A stretch of 64,000 nucleotides of DNA, taken from assembly GCA_002839505.1 (NCBI GenBank), contig PGYE01000001.1:62001-126000 (forward strand), in the 5' to 3' direction. The translations under genes were made by a program, and so were the position numbers. The stretch comes from Candidatus Peregrinibacteria bacterium HGW-Peregrinibacteria-1. GTDB taxonomy: Bacteria; Patescibacteriota; Gracilibacteria; UBA1369; LOWO2-01-FULL-3. The notes below the pieces were generated by a model. The model saw only the letters and a program-made list of their open reading frames with translations, was not told the origin of the DNA and searched no databases. Shown one piece after another: positions 25,298-33,754 of the stretch. How positions within the stretch are numbered: the first letter of the stretch is position 1; each line of letters starts with the position of its first letter.

Positions 25298-26278
25298 CTA
25301 CCCTCGATAAATCAGGTAAGCCACATACACAATATAGAAAATCACAAACATCCCAGCCTGCCATCTCTGCAACACATGTTTCTTCCCCACAAACATCACC
25401 ACAAATAAGATAAAAGATGCCAAAGTCGTAATAAAAATATCAACACTCGCACCATCGCTGACCGGAATTGGCTTGATTACACTTGTTACTCCCAAGATCC
25501 AGAAAATATTGAAGATATTCGACCCTACCACATTACCTATCGCCAAATCCGTCTGCCCTTTTCGCGCTGCCACCACCGAAGTTGCCAATTCCGGCAAAGA
25601 AGTACCGACCGCTACCACCGTCAAACCAATAAGCATCTCCGACATCCCCGCCATCTTCGCCAACTCAATCGCATTATTCACCAAAAGCTGCCCACCAAAG
25701 AACAACCCCAAAAGTCCAAGTAACACAAACCCAAGAGAAGCCCATCCTCCATAAATAGCTATTTCATCCCCTTCAGACTCCCCACCTCTACCACTTCTAA
25801 AGAGCTCAAAAGTGTAATACATAAAGATCGCGAAAAAACCCAAAAGCACCAACCCCTCAGACCTCGAAATAACATTGAAAGCACTACCATCTAAAAAGAT
25901 ATCATTCCCTGCGAAAAGAATCATAAACATCGCCAAAGTCGCAAACGGAATCTCCTTCCAAGTCGTATTTTTCTTCACACTCAACGGTATAATCAACCCA
26001 GAAACTCCCAGAACCAAGAAAATATTTGCCACATTACTACCCAAGACATTACCCAAAGCCAAATCCGTAGTTCCTTTCGCCGCCGAGAACAAATTTATAA
26101 TCAACTCCGGAGCCGAAGTACCAAAAGCCACAATCGTCAAACCAATAACGATCGCCGGCACTCCCAACTTTTTCGAAATTGACGACGCCCCTTTCACCAA
26201 AAAATCCGCCCCATAAATCAGTATCACCAACCCAACCAAAAGTAACAAAATAGAGATAAGCATAACAGTATTAAACAT
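25298..26278 (-). CDS. Calcium/sodium antiporter (CaCA family, YrbG-like)
   Basis: 326 residues, about ten membrane segments in two inverted halves. The two alpha repeats are complete: GTSAPELIINL with GNVLGSNVANI in the first half and GTSLPELATS with GNVVGSNIFNI in the second. Ions bind at the Glu and Asn of these motifs. It probably exports Ca2+ in exchange for Na+ or H+. A second, more divergent CaCA protein is encoded at 37655-38593. Confidence 0.93.
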   Translation of the reverse strand: MFNTVMLISILLLLVGLVILIYGADFLVKGASSISKKLGVPAIVIGLTIVAFGTSAPELIINLFSAAKGTTDLALGNVLGSNVANIFLVLGVSGLIIPLSVKKNTTWKEIPFATLAMFMILFAGNDIFLDGSAFNVISRSEGLVLLGFFAIFMYYTFELFRSGRGGESEGDEIAIYGGWASLGFVLLGLLGLFFGGQLLVNNAIELAKMAGMSEMLIGLTVVAVGTSLPELATSVVAARKGQTDLAIGNVVGSNIFNIFWILGVTSVIKPIPVSDGASVDIFITTLASFILFVVMFVGKKHVLQRWQAGMFVIFYIVYVAYLIYRG

Positions 26279-26353
26279 TAATTAATCCCCGGAAATATAA
26301 ACGCTCTCCCAAAAGTTATCCAGAGATAATAGAAACCCACCACTCGCCTTCCC

Positions 26354-26381
26354 TTGACTTTTGATCGAAAATTCGCATAAT
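26354..26381 (+). promoter_or_regulatory. Possible promoter of the 128-residue secreted protein gene
   Basis: TTGACT (26354-26359), 16-bp spacer, CATAAT (26376-26381). The leader would be about 70 nt, longer than usual in this window. Confidence 0.45.
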
Positions 26382-26458
26382 AACACACTCCAAAATTACC
26401 CTACACCTATCAAGGTCATTTCCCCCATAACTAAAACATTAAATCTAATCCCAAAACC

Positions 26459-26845
26459 ATGAAACTTAAAAACGCCGCTCTCGGATTCGCAATGCTAACA
26501 TTCGCCCCTACCCAAACTCAGTGCGTCTCAAACACTCACCACCACACGCGCCCAAGAGTACAACTTCTAAGCGACCAAGAAGACCACAGACTTGAAAAAG
26601 AATGTAATAGACATCTGAGAGAACTAATTCTCGGATATCGACGCGCCCTCACTGCCGCAACCACCGGCAACTGCACCAAGGCCCGACAAATAGAACGCCA
26701 AGTCGACACCCTCTACCCAGCATTTTTCGAAAACAGAACCTGCGACACCCTAAGCTCCCCCGTACTCAAAAACAACCTCCTTCACGCAGCCTTCGGCCTC
26801 AAAAAAGCCATGACCGAGGAGTGTGTGGAGTTACGCGAGTTTTAA
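26459..26845 (+). CDS. Small secreted protein, unknown
   Basis: 128 residues. The N terminus (MKLKNAALGFAMLTFAPTQT) is a signal-like sequence; the Cys at residue 22 might be a lipid anchor, though the lipobox is poor. The mature part is helical, rich in His/Arg at its start and contains four further cysteines (CNRH, NCTKA, TCDTL, EECVE) that could form two disulfides. No family recognised. Confidence 0.7.
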   Translation: MKLKNAALGFAMLTFAPTQTQCVSNTHHHTRPRVQLLSDQEDHRLEKECNRHLRELILGYRRALTAATTGNCTKARQIERQVDTLYPAFFENRTCDTLSSPVLKNNLLHAAFGLKKAMTEECVELREF

Positions 26846-26855
26846 AGACAAATCC

Positions 26856-27290
26856 CTATTTCTCCTCGCAATTAAACATCCACTGCACGCCAAACTTATC
26901 CACAAACGAGCCGTAATAAGCTCCCCAAAAAGTATCCTGCAACTCCATTTCAATCTTACCTCCCTCCGACAAGGCCTTGAAAAGTTTCTCCGTCTCCTCT
27001 CGCGTCTCAGGATGTAAACTAATATAAACATTATTTCCAAAGCTAACCTTAAATCCCATCCCCTCGGTTGCATCAGTTCCCATTAACATATGGCCGCCCA
27101 AAATCGATAAACCGACATGCATCACCAGATTTTTCGCATTCTCTGGTATCGGCGGCTGGCCCTCCACCTCGGGCACATCACCCATTCTTGAAATTCCTCC
27201 CTCAAACTCCCCTCCAAAAACCGAACGATAAAAATTAAACGCCTCTTCGGTATTACCCGCGAAGTTCAAATATGTACCTACTTGTCCCAT
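26856..27290 (-). CDS. VOC family protein, PhnB-like
   Basis: 144 residues. The start YLNFAGNTEEAFNFYRSVFGGEF, the central HVGLSILGGHMLMGTDA and the terminal GSFVDKFGVQWMFN are typical of PhnB/YjdN proteins of the glyoxalase/bleomycin-resistance fold. Members bind metals or small ligands; the specific activity is unknown. Single gene on the minus strand whose 3' end faces the secreted-protein gene 10 bp away. Confidence 0.9.
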   Translation of the reverse strand: MGQVGTYLNFAGNTEEAFNFYRSVFGGEFEGGISRMGDVPEVEGQPPIPENAKNLVMHVGLSILGGHMLMGTDATEGMGFKVSFGNNVYISLHPETREETEKLFKALSEGGKIEMELQDTFWGAYYGSFVDKFGVQWMFNCEEK

Positions 27291-27350
27291 AATATTAAGG
27301 TTAAATACTAGTCATGCTTAAATTTAACCGATCAACAGCTCTAACACCAA

Positions 27351-28727
27351 TCAATTCCGCTTAACATCTCCATATGCCTCACCCCCTCGAGCTATCCTAT
27401 GAATTGCAAAGTACACCAGAATCCAAAAAATCAAAGAATTCTCTTCAAGCGTATAAGGAGTATCAACCAAACCATGTAAAAGCGGATAAGCTAAAACCAA
27501 AAAATAAAGATTTGAATTGTTCAGAAAACCACCCACTATTCCCCAGCCATAAATCAATAAGATTAATACCAACCCCAAAATTCCAAGATCCGACCAAAAA
27601 TTTATAACCAAATTGTGTGGATGAGGCGGCACCTCCTCTACTGGAACTGGAGACTCCAAAATCATATTTTGATTTTGCAAAAAATAACTCTGGTAATTGC
27701 CAGGACCTAGTCCACTAACAAAATTATTCTTTAAAGCAAATTCATTAACATCGTAAATCTGCAAACGACGAACTATCGAATTAGGCTTACTATAATCTGC
27801 TGTCCCAAAAAGAATTTGAAGTTTTGGTGAATCCCACTGACTCAACACAAATAAACCTAAAATTACAGGAGCAACAAACAAAGAAATAATCTTCGCCCTC
27901 CTAGGTAATTTTAAAAACGCAAAGATACCAACCAGAAATAACAAAACTAAAATTGCAGTATAAGACTGCGTTAAAAAAATCACGACTCCAAACACCAACA
28001 ATGCAACCGCGTTCATGATTTTCATAGCAGGCCTTTTTATCTTCCCAAATTCAACAACAACAAGAAGCAAAAGCGGTCCAAAAAGATAAGCTAACCAGTT
28101 GGCACTTTCAGCTCTCAAATCCAGAAATGGATCAATATATGGCCAAAGACTTCGTCCTAAAAAATCATGTGTTGCTCCTGGTAGTAAATGTGCAAAACTC
28201 TGGACGATAATCAGTAACCCAAAAACAGCGAAAGTTAAGATAAAACTCTGCTTCAAAAGTCTGAATTTTTCACCATCATTAACCGTTAAAAACAGAAAGA
28301 AAAAGAGGATAAAAGGTTGAATATAATTATTAACTACTTGAAACTTAAAAGACTTAATATAAGGATAAATCGACTCATAATTAAGGTAAGAAAGTAAAAT
28401 ACTAAAAAACAGCAATGACCCAAAAATAAAAACTAAAATCGTAGCAAATTTATTCTTAACTAAAACACTTTTGATTTCTTCCGCTCTCAAGCAAACAGAA
28501 ATAATGGAAACTACTACAAACAAAATCAAGAAATAGCTAAAAAAACTCGAGAAATCAAAGTAAGCTCCAGCCTCAAAAAACCTGTATCTATCCAAATCGG
28601 ACCAAAAATAATTATGAAAACGAAAATCAATCAAACTCAAGATAATCGCCAACGGCAAAATCACCAAAAGTAAACTGTGTACTTTTGATACTAACAAACT
28701 AAGCTTTGATAATATCTGCATATTCAC
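27351..28727 (-). CDS. O-antigen ligase/polymerase-like membrane protein
   Basis: 458 residues with about eleven membrane segments. The large periplasmic loop near residues 335-375 contains GLGPGNYQSYF and the PHPHNLVINFWSDLGILGL motif characteristic of the Wzy/WaaL (O-antigen ligase) family. It presumably polymerises or attaches a surface polysaccharide. No other polysaccharide genes are adjacent. The DNA here is AT-richer and less C-biased than the flanks, consistent with a more recent arrival. Confidence 0.82.
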   Translation of the reverse strand: MNMQILSKLSLLVSKVHSLLLVILPLAIILSLIDFRFHNYFWSDLDRYRFFEAGAYFDFSSFFSYFLILFVVVSIISVCLRAEEIKSVLVKNKFATILVFIFGSLLFFSILLSYLNYESIYPYIKSFKFQVVNNYIQPFILFFFLFLTVNDGEKFRLLKQSFILTFAVFGLLIIVQSFAHLLPGATHDFLGRSLWPYIDPFLDLRAESANWLAYLFGPLLLLVVVEFGKIKRPAMKIMNAVALLVFGVVIFLTQSYTAILVLLFLVGIFAFLKLPRRAKIISLFVAPVILGLFVLSQWDSPKLQILFGTADYSKPNSIVRRLQIYDVNEFALKNNFVSGLGPGNYQSYFLQNQNMILESPVPVEEVPPHPHNLVINFWSDLGILGLVLILLIYGWGIVGGFLNNSNLYFLVLAYPLLHGLVDTPYTLEENSLIFWILVYFAIHRIARGGEAYGDVKRN

Positions 28728-28759
28728 TCTTAAATAACATCAAGCGATACAACCAGCAG

Positions 28760-28786
28760 ACTATAAGTCGAAATATGACTTGTCAA
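28760..28786 (-). promoter_or_regulatory. Possible promoter of the O-antigen ligase-like gene
   Basis: Minus strand: TTGACA (28786-28781) and TATAGT (28765-28760), with a short 15-bp spacer. Confidence 0.5.
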
Positions 28787-28903
28787 CAAAAGGTTTCGAT
28801 AAATACTTTTCTATACGCCAAAAGAAAATAACCTCCCAATAAAACCGCCGTCATCTTCATATAAATTTCACAGAATTCATAAATAATAACAATCGGCACT
28901 ATA

Positions 28904-29980
28904 TCAGAGTCCCAGCAAAAACGCCTTAATTATCTTCACATAATCCTCCAAGCTAGAAATAGAAACCCATTCTTTGTCAGTCCCTATTCCATCCCCGATA
29001 GGACCAAATTCGATTCCGTCACATCCAACCGCCGCATAATGCCTCACATCTGATGCCCCTTGCGCTCCATAAACCCGCACCTCTTTACCCAATTTTTCCT
29101 CTACAACCTTTTTCAAACTCTGCAAATAATAATTATCACTATCAACCTGCAATGCTGCCTCATTCTCAACAACTTCAAACTCAAAATCTTCATCCAAAAG
29201 CCCTTTGATATCATCAATTATCTTATCTTTATCCTCAGGAATATACCTCACATCCAAAAGTACTTCTCCATCATCCGGAATCTTATTAAACGAATAATTA
29301 CTAGTTCCAATCTTCGCCAAATTCACAGTCGTGACCCACCCTTCACTACTCGGAATCGGATATTGCAACTTCAGTCTATTTAAAAAATCGTTTATTTTCC
29401 AAAGTGCATTTTCTCCTCTCCAAGGGTAAGCACCATGAGCCGTTACTCCTTTACAAGAAATCTTTATCAACAAAATTCCTCTCGCTTTATTCGCAATGTT
29501 GAAATTTGTTGGCTCTCCTGCAATTACAAAATCGGCACGAACGCCTTCACTAATTTGATATTTCGTGCCGTTAAAACCACCTATTTCTTCATCAGTAACA
29601 AGCTGTATCGCCAAAGGATAATCCACTAAGTTTGCCACCTCTCTAAAGGCAGCTATCAGACATACAGCATTCGCCTTCATGTCCATTGAACCAACTCCAT
29701 ATAGACGATCACCTTCAATAATTGGCAAATATTGAAAATCCTTACCGGGAATAACATCCAAATGAGCATTTAGAATTATTTTAAACCTTTCAGGAATTTC
29801 TGATGAATTATAAACAAGAACACTCTTCACTCCTTCGCTGTCAAAACGCTTAATCTTAAATTCCGATAACTCCTCCAAAGCCAATTCCAAGATAGCTTCA
29901 AGTTCCTTTGTATTTTCAGGATTAGATTTTATCTCAATAAAGCGTTTTGACAGCTCAACTATATTTTTTGACATACTCAT
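28904..29980 (-). CDS. M20-family peptidase/deacylase (ArgE/DapE-like)
   Basis: 358 residues from the ATG at 29980; a TTG at 30007 overlapping the previous stop is the alternative start. Zinc-site motifs: NAHLDVIPG, GSMDMKA, the catalytic VTDEEIGG and the GEPT segment, then GVTAHGAYP in the dimerisation lid and GAQGASDVRHY. The usual last metal ligand, a His in the GxxxxHxxDE region near the C terminus, is replaced: the segment reads GDGIGTDKEW. One metal site may therefore be lost. Second gene of the attenuated operon; substrate unknown. Confidence 0.85.
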   Translation of the reverse strand: MSMSKNIVELSKRFIEIKSNPENTKELEAILELALEELSEFKIKRFDSEGVKSVLVYNSSEIPERFKIILNAHLDVIPGKDFQYLPIIEGDRLYGVGSMDMKANAVCLIAAFREVANLVDYPLAIQLVTDEEIGGFNGTKYQISEGVRADFVIAGEPTNFNIANKARGILLIKISCKGVTAHGAYPWRGENALWKINDFLNRLKLQYPIPSSEGWVTTVNLAKIGTSNYSFNKIPDDGEVLLDVRYIPEDKDKIIDDIKGLLDEDFEFEVVENEAALQVDSDNYYLQSLKKVVEEKLGKEVRVYGAQGASDVRHYAAVGCDGIEFGPIGDGIGTDKEWVSISSLEDYVKIIKAFLLGL

Positions 29981-30003
29981 ATAATTTAAAAAAATACATC
30001 TGT

Positions 30004-31383
30004 TCAATCACTTATTTCAGCATGAACCGTGTCACCATTCCCGTGATTGCGACCAGCCTTAAATTCTTCTGACGAGGTTGGCATTAAAGACCTAAATCCA
30101 GCAATAAAAGTCGGTTTACCGTTAGCCATTCCCATAAAATTCCTATCAACATAAGCGTAAGTTGTTCCGCTTGATTCGTCAATCACAGTTGGAATTTCAA
30201 ATTCAGGTTGAATTACGTAAGCACCTCTTGTAGATATACCCTTTCTCAATGCACTCCTCATTTTACTGTCATTCAGAGCACCTCTAACATGTCCATAACA
30301 TCCGTATGATGCCTTCATTGGCTTGGCACGAAGCTGTGTTTCACCAGTTTCCACCTTCAAGGGACACACCTCTCGCCCTTCCAAAAAGCCTACAAAAGTA
30401 TCCGAAAGTCTCGCTCCCTTTTCATAATCGGCATAGGCTCTCTCCCGTTTAATATGCCCACTAAATCCTGTTGAATAGAGATCTAATTCCGTGCCGATAT
30501 CATATCCCATACCCATTACTGACAAATAGGCTTTGGTATCATTTATTTTACGATCAAAATCCATCCCTGGGGCATCAACATTAAAGGTTAATGCCTTTGC
30601 CTTAATAGCACGCCTTATTTTATCTATAGCAAGAAGTGGATTAGCTACTTCAATTTTTGGATTTCTAAGTTTTGCAATCGGCTCCGAAGACCTTACATAT
30701 AATAAGTAATCGCTCACTCCATTATTTGCCTCCAAATGTTCCAAAAATTCGCTAGGCCCCATTAATTTATCAAAACCCGAAAGGGCGACCACCTCGTCAT
30801 CCGCCAACATTTCACCATCTCGTTTTCCAAACTCAAGCTCGCGCATTCCTCGATGTTTGTCATCCGTTACTGCCAAAAGCGCAATTTTCATATTGTGACG
30901 AAGACGAATCTCATTCAACAAATCGCGAAATCTTAAACTAAAATTAGATTCGCCATTCAACCCATTAGAAAACATTTTCCCCAACAATTGGTACATCGCC
31001 AGAGAGTTTTCAATCTCAAAAATTCTACCCTTTAGTACCGATATAACTTCGTCCAAACTCAGATTTTCGGACATGTTTAGAAACACATCAGGTAAACCCA
31101 CCATATCAATTTGTACAGCATAGTTGACTGGCCCACCATCAGGCCCGACCAGGCAACTTTCATAATCTGACTCCGCCTCTCTATTCTTCTCAATCAAAGG
31201 AACAAAGGCTTGATTATATTCCTCATAAATCTTCCCCAATGCCCTAATCACGATCTCGGGATATTGAACTTTATATTCGGGCATGATCTTGTAATGATCT
31301 ATAGAAGATTTCAGGCCATTCCTCGTTTCTACCGGACCTAGCTTTCTCACCACATCAGAAGGTGAATCAACAGCTTTATTCAT
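30004..31383 (-). CDS. Uncharacterised protein, possibly ATP-grasp-like, under attenuator control
   Basis: 459 residues, soluble. I do not recognise a family with certainty. The last ~130 residues have an ATP-grasp-like order: a glycine/lysine loop (KASYGCYGHVRG), a strand ending in a Gln-Pro-Glu motif (AYVIQPEFEIP), an Asp/Arg strand (YVDRNFMG), and a closing N-x-GDTVHAEI. VANPLLAIDKIRRAIKAKA in the middle recalls the NP...DK segment of such ligases. It is followed by an M20 peptidase gene with a 4-bp overlap if the TTG start is used. The promoter, leader peptide and terminator upstream indicate control by aromatic aminoacyl-tRNA supply. A ligase acting on an amino acid or peptide is a guess. 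Confidence 0.75.
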   Translation of the reverse strand: MNKAVDSPSDVVRKLGPVETRNGLKSSIDHYKIMPEYKVQYPEIVIRALGKIYEEYNQAFVPLIEKNREAESDYESCLVGPDGGPVNYAVQIDMVGLPDVFLNMSENLSLDEVISVLKGRIFEIENSLAMYQLLGKMFSNGLNGESNFSLRFRDLLNEIRLRHNMKIALLAVTDDKHRGMRELEFGKRDGEMLADDEVVALSGFDKLMGPSEFLEHLEANNGVSDYLLYVRSSEPIAKLRNPKIEVANPLLAIDKIRRAIKAKALTFNVDAPGMDFDRKINDTKAYLSVMGMGYDIGTELDLYSTGFSGHIKRERAYADYEKGARLSDTFVGFLEGREVCPLKVETGETQLRAKPMKASYGCYGHVRGALNDSKMRSALRKGISTRGAYVIQPEFEIPTVIDESSGTTYAYVDRNFMGMANGKPTFIAGFRSLMPTSSEEFKAGRNHGNGDTVHAEISD

Positions 31384-31410
31384 AATTATTTGGGTTAAAT
31401 AAATAAAACT

Positions 31411-31443
31411 AAAAAAGGCCGGACCCCAGATGGTCCGACCTTT
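31411..31443 (-). terminator. Attenuator terminator before the 459-residue protein gene
   Basis: On the minus strand AAAGGTCGGACC and GGTCCGGCCTTT form a 12-bp stem (one G-U pair) with loop ATCTGG and a run of six T. It ends about 28 bp before the start codon. The upstream segment CAGGTGGTTC (31498-31489), inside the leader peptide gene, can pair over 10 bp with GGACCATCTG (31436-31427), which would break this hairpin. GAACTTTCTG (31556-31547) can in turn pair with that segment at 9 of 10 positions. This is the 1:2, 2:3, 3:4 layout of ribosome-mediated attenuators. Confidence 0.85.
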
Positions 31444-31463
31444 GTTGTGATAAACTTTTTAGC

Positions 31464-31583
31464 TTAACTCTTCATCCTAACAAAAACAGAACCACCTGTG
31501 GAAAATGATCCAAAAAACCAAAAATAGAACGCACTTGCGCTCATCACAGAAAGTTCAATCCTTGTTTGCTTTGATAAATTCAT
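31464..31583 (-). CDS. Leader peptide with aromatic codon run (attenuation)
   Basis: 39 residues, too short for routine gene calling. Codons 19-24 read Phe-Tyr-Phe-Trp-Phe-Phe (31529-31512), with two more Phe codons later. The ATG lies about 20 nt behind the predicted transcription start, and the stop is 21 nt before the terminator stem. A ribosome stalled on the aromatic run for want of charged tRNA would cover segment 1 and leave segment 2 free to form the antiterminator; a ribosome reaching the stop would cover segment 2 and allow termination. Phe is the most represented residue, so tRNA-Phe is the likeliest signal, with Tyr and Trp contributing. Confidence 0.82.
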   Translation of the reverse strand: MNLSKQTRIELSVMSASAFYFWFFGSFSTGGSVFVRMKS

Positions 31584-31609
31584 TACTACTAATAGTTAAA
31601 ACCACCAAA

Positions 31610-31638
31610 AAACTACAACTGATCATCAATAGTGTCAA
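31610..31638 (-). promoter_or_regulatory. Promoter of the attenuated operon
   Basis: Minus strand: TTGACA (31638-31633), 17-bp spacer, TAGTTT (31615-31610). The start near 31603 gives a leader RNA of about 220 nt that contains the leader peptide and the terminator. Confidence 0.75.
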
Positions 31639-31645
31639 TAAAAAT

Positions 31646-31674
31646 TTAACATCAACCTCAAATAGCTATATAAT
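31646..31674 (+). promoter_or_regulatory. Promoter of the PhnA-like gene
   Basis: TTAACA (31646-31651), 17-bp spacer, TATAAT (31669-31674), 35 bp ahead of the ATG. It lies back to back with the promoter of the attenuated operon. Confidence 0.75.
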
Positions 31675-31709
31675 GACCGCCACATATAAACCATTTAAAC
31701 AATTACACC

Positions 31710-31922
31710 ATGTCTCATCACGAAGTAAAAGACAGCAACGGCACCACCCTAAACGATGGCGACTCCGTACAACTAATCAAAGACCTCAAACTCCGCGGAT
31801 CCTCAAAAACCTACAAACGCGGCACCACCTTCAAAAACATCTCCCTAATCGACGACAACACTGAAGAAATCGACACCCGCGAAGGAATCGTACTGCGCGT
31901 GGAATTCGTAAAGAAAAAATAA
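31710..31922 (+). CDS. PhnA/YjdM-like domain protein
   Basis: 70 residues, equal to the C-terminal domain of PhnA (YjdM): VKDSNGTTLNDGDSVQLIKD, then LKLRGSSKTYKRGTTFKNI, and the closing VLRVEFVKKK. The N-terminal zinc ribbon of full PhnA is missing, which is common in short members. Despite the name, the family is not established in phosphonate breakdown; its role is unknown. Confidence 0.9.
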   Translation: MSHHEVKDSNGTTLNDGDSVQLIKDLKLRGSSKTYKRGTTFKNISLIDDNTEEIDTREGIVLRVEFVKKK

Positions 31923-32035
31923 ACACTACCTAACTAGAACTCACAACTAGACAACTTTAAGAAGTTTTTAAAAAAATTTCATAAGTCCCTGTTACAAATA
32001 TTCCTACCAATACATATTATAACAACGCCTGACTT

Positions 32036-33754
32036 ATGGATTTCATAATTCCCCATCTCAACAAATATCTCGCCACCAAACACCCCTACCTCGGAGACCT
32101 CAAAGACAAAACCTTTACCGAAATCACGCAAATCATCGATCTCTATTTAAGCAAACTCACACCGCACCCCAAACACCCTTTCAATAACATTATTGATCTA
32201 TTCCGACAAATACCGGGAAATTTTTCCGAATTCTTCAATCTCCAAAAAGACCTCCCCGGACTTAACCACATCGTCAGACACGGCCTGATCAAAGAAGTCA
32301 CCATTCACGACAAAAAGTTCATCATCAAAAAAGAAAACCCATCCAAACCGGGACGCTTCGAAAAAGAACAACAAAATATTGAAAAAGTTGCCGATAAAAT
32401 ATCCCTCACTCCACCCATAAAAGACGCCGCCGGCCACACCATCAAACTCCAATCCCTCAATTATCTAGGCTCCATCATCGACCACACCCACAACTTTCAA
32501 TATTCAATCACCCAACACCAACCAGGCCCCACCCTCGAAGAACTCCTATTAAAAGAATCCCATCCCCAATCTCGCCAAACCCTCCTCCAGCATGTTCGCC
32601 TCATTTTCGACACACTCTCAGAGCTCGGCATATATTGGGGAGACATGGCCCCTCGCAACATCATAGTCGATGAATCTACCGACCTGACAACCTACTACCT
32701 CTTTGACTTTGAAAAAACCGACATATACGACGCCCCACTTACAACAGAACAAAAAATCAATCTCTGCCGCGGCCCAATGTGCGTTGAAGAATTTGGCGCC
32801 ATCTGCGAATTGACCGAACTCACCAGCACCTTCTCCCCATACTTCAACCCCGACAGCTGGGATACTGAATCAAAAAAAGCCATATCCGTCTCCTCGCCAA
32901 AACGAGAACTGATGACAATTTTTAAACATCACAATATCAACCACATCACCGAAGGAAGCTACAACCTCCTCGAACAAGAAATCATCAATGTCCGCCTCCC
33001 CCTCACTCACCCCGACACAAAAGAAAAATACTTCCCCTTAAACATAAACTTCAAAATCGACCACTACTTCGGACCCGAATACGACCGCCAAGTAACCGAA
33101 CTCTTCCTCTATGCCAGAAAACACAATTTTTTCCCCGACACCATCAATATTCTCAACACCCTCCTTCAAGAATATGAACACCAAATCGAGATTGATAGTC
33201 TCATTTCTCGACTCGAACAAACCCCCTACAACAGCTTCTCCGCCAACAAAATACGCCACAAAATCCAAACTCTAATCACTCACCTATCTCTCGCCACCAA
33301 GAGCCTCCCCAAATTCATCGAAACCATCAGTTTTCTCTCCTATATAACATCCACCGACAAACTCCACTATGACCTACTAATAACCAATCCCCTCAACATT
33401 GATTTAATCAGCAAACTCTCCGCCATAAAAAATCACTTCACCGACCCACTCACAATTCTTTTGATTGGAAGCACCTCAAAAAACAACCATAAACCCAGCT
33501 CTGATCTCGACATCATCATCTTGGATCACCAAAAAACCCACTCCAGAGAAATACAGCTAATCCAAGACAGCGAAAAACTCTCCCAGATAATCAACAAACC
33601 TATCGAGCTTTGCCACTATCTCACCCCCTCTCAATTCTTCGAACAAGCTAAAAGAAAGCCCGAATTTCTCGCACAAATACATCACAACATCGTCATCAAA
33701 GACGATCAAAACCTTCAAACTCTTATATCCAGACATTTAACCACCACCCAATGA
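32036..33754 (+). CDS. Kinase-like/nucleotidyltransferase fusion protein
   Basis: 572 residues, two recognisable parts. Residues about 80-235 resemble an aminoglycoside phosphotransferase/RIO-type kinase: a Lys in FIIKKE, the catalytic loop IYWGDMAPRNIIVD (Asp203, Asn208) and the metal-binding DFE (Asp225). Residues about 470-560 are a Pol-beta-type nucleotidyltransferase with IGSTSKNN (Gly478-Ser479) and SSDLDIIIL (Asp490, Asp492). The middle is unassigned. The stop overlaps the start of the aminotransferase gene by 4 bp. Together they suggest modification of a small molecule or a biosynthetic function; the substrate is unknown. Confidence 0.78.
   Translation: MDFIIPHLNKYLATKHPYLGDLKDKTFTEITQIIDLYLSKLTPHPKHPFNNIIDLFRQIPGNFSEFFNLQKDLPGLNHIVRHGLIKEVTIHDKKFIIKKENPSKPGRFEKEQQNIEKVADKISLTPPIKDAAGHTIKLQSLNYLGSIIDHTHNFQYSITQHQPGPTLEELLLKESHPQSRQTLLQHVRLIFDTLSELGIYWGDMAPRNIIVDESTDLTTYYLFDFEKTDIYDAPLTTEQKINLCRGPMCVEEFGAICELTELTSTFSPYFNPDSWDTESKKAISVSSPKRELMTIFKHHNINHITEGSYNLLEQEIINVRLPLTHPDTKEKYFPLNINFKIDHYFGPEYDRQVTELFLYARKHNFFPDTINILNTLLQEYEHQIEIDSLISRLEQTPYNSFSANKIRHKIQTLITHLSLATKSLPKFIETISFLSYITSTDKLHYDLLITNPLNIDLISKLSAIKNHFTDPLTILLIGSTSKNNHKPSSDLDIIILDHQKTHSREIQLIQDSEKLSQIINKPIELCHYLTPSQFFEQAKRKPEFLAQIHHNIVIKDDQNLQTLISRHLTTTQ

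Noticed and set aside
31505-31864. 119-codon plus-strand ORF
   Set aside because: It lies opposite the leader peptide and its promoters and overlaps the PhnA-like gene in another frame; composition is that of a shadow frame.
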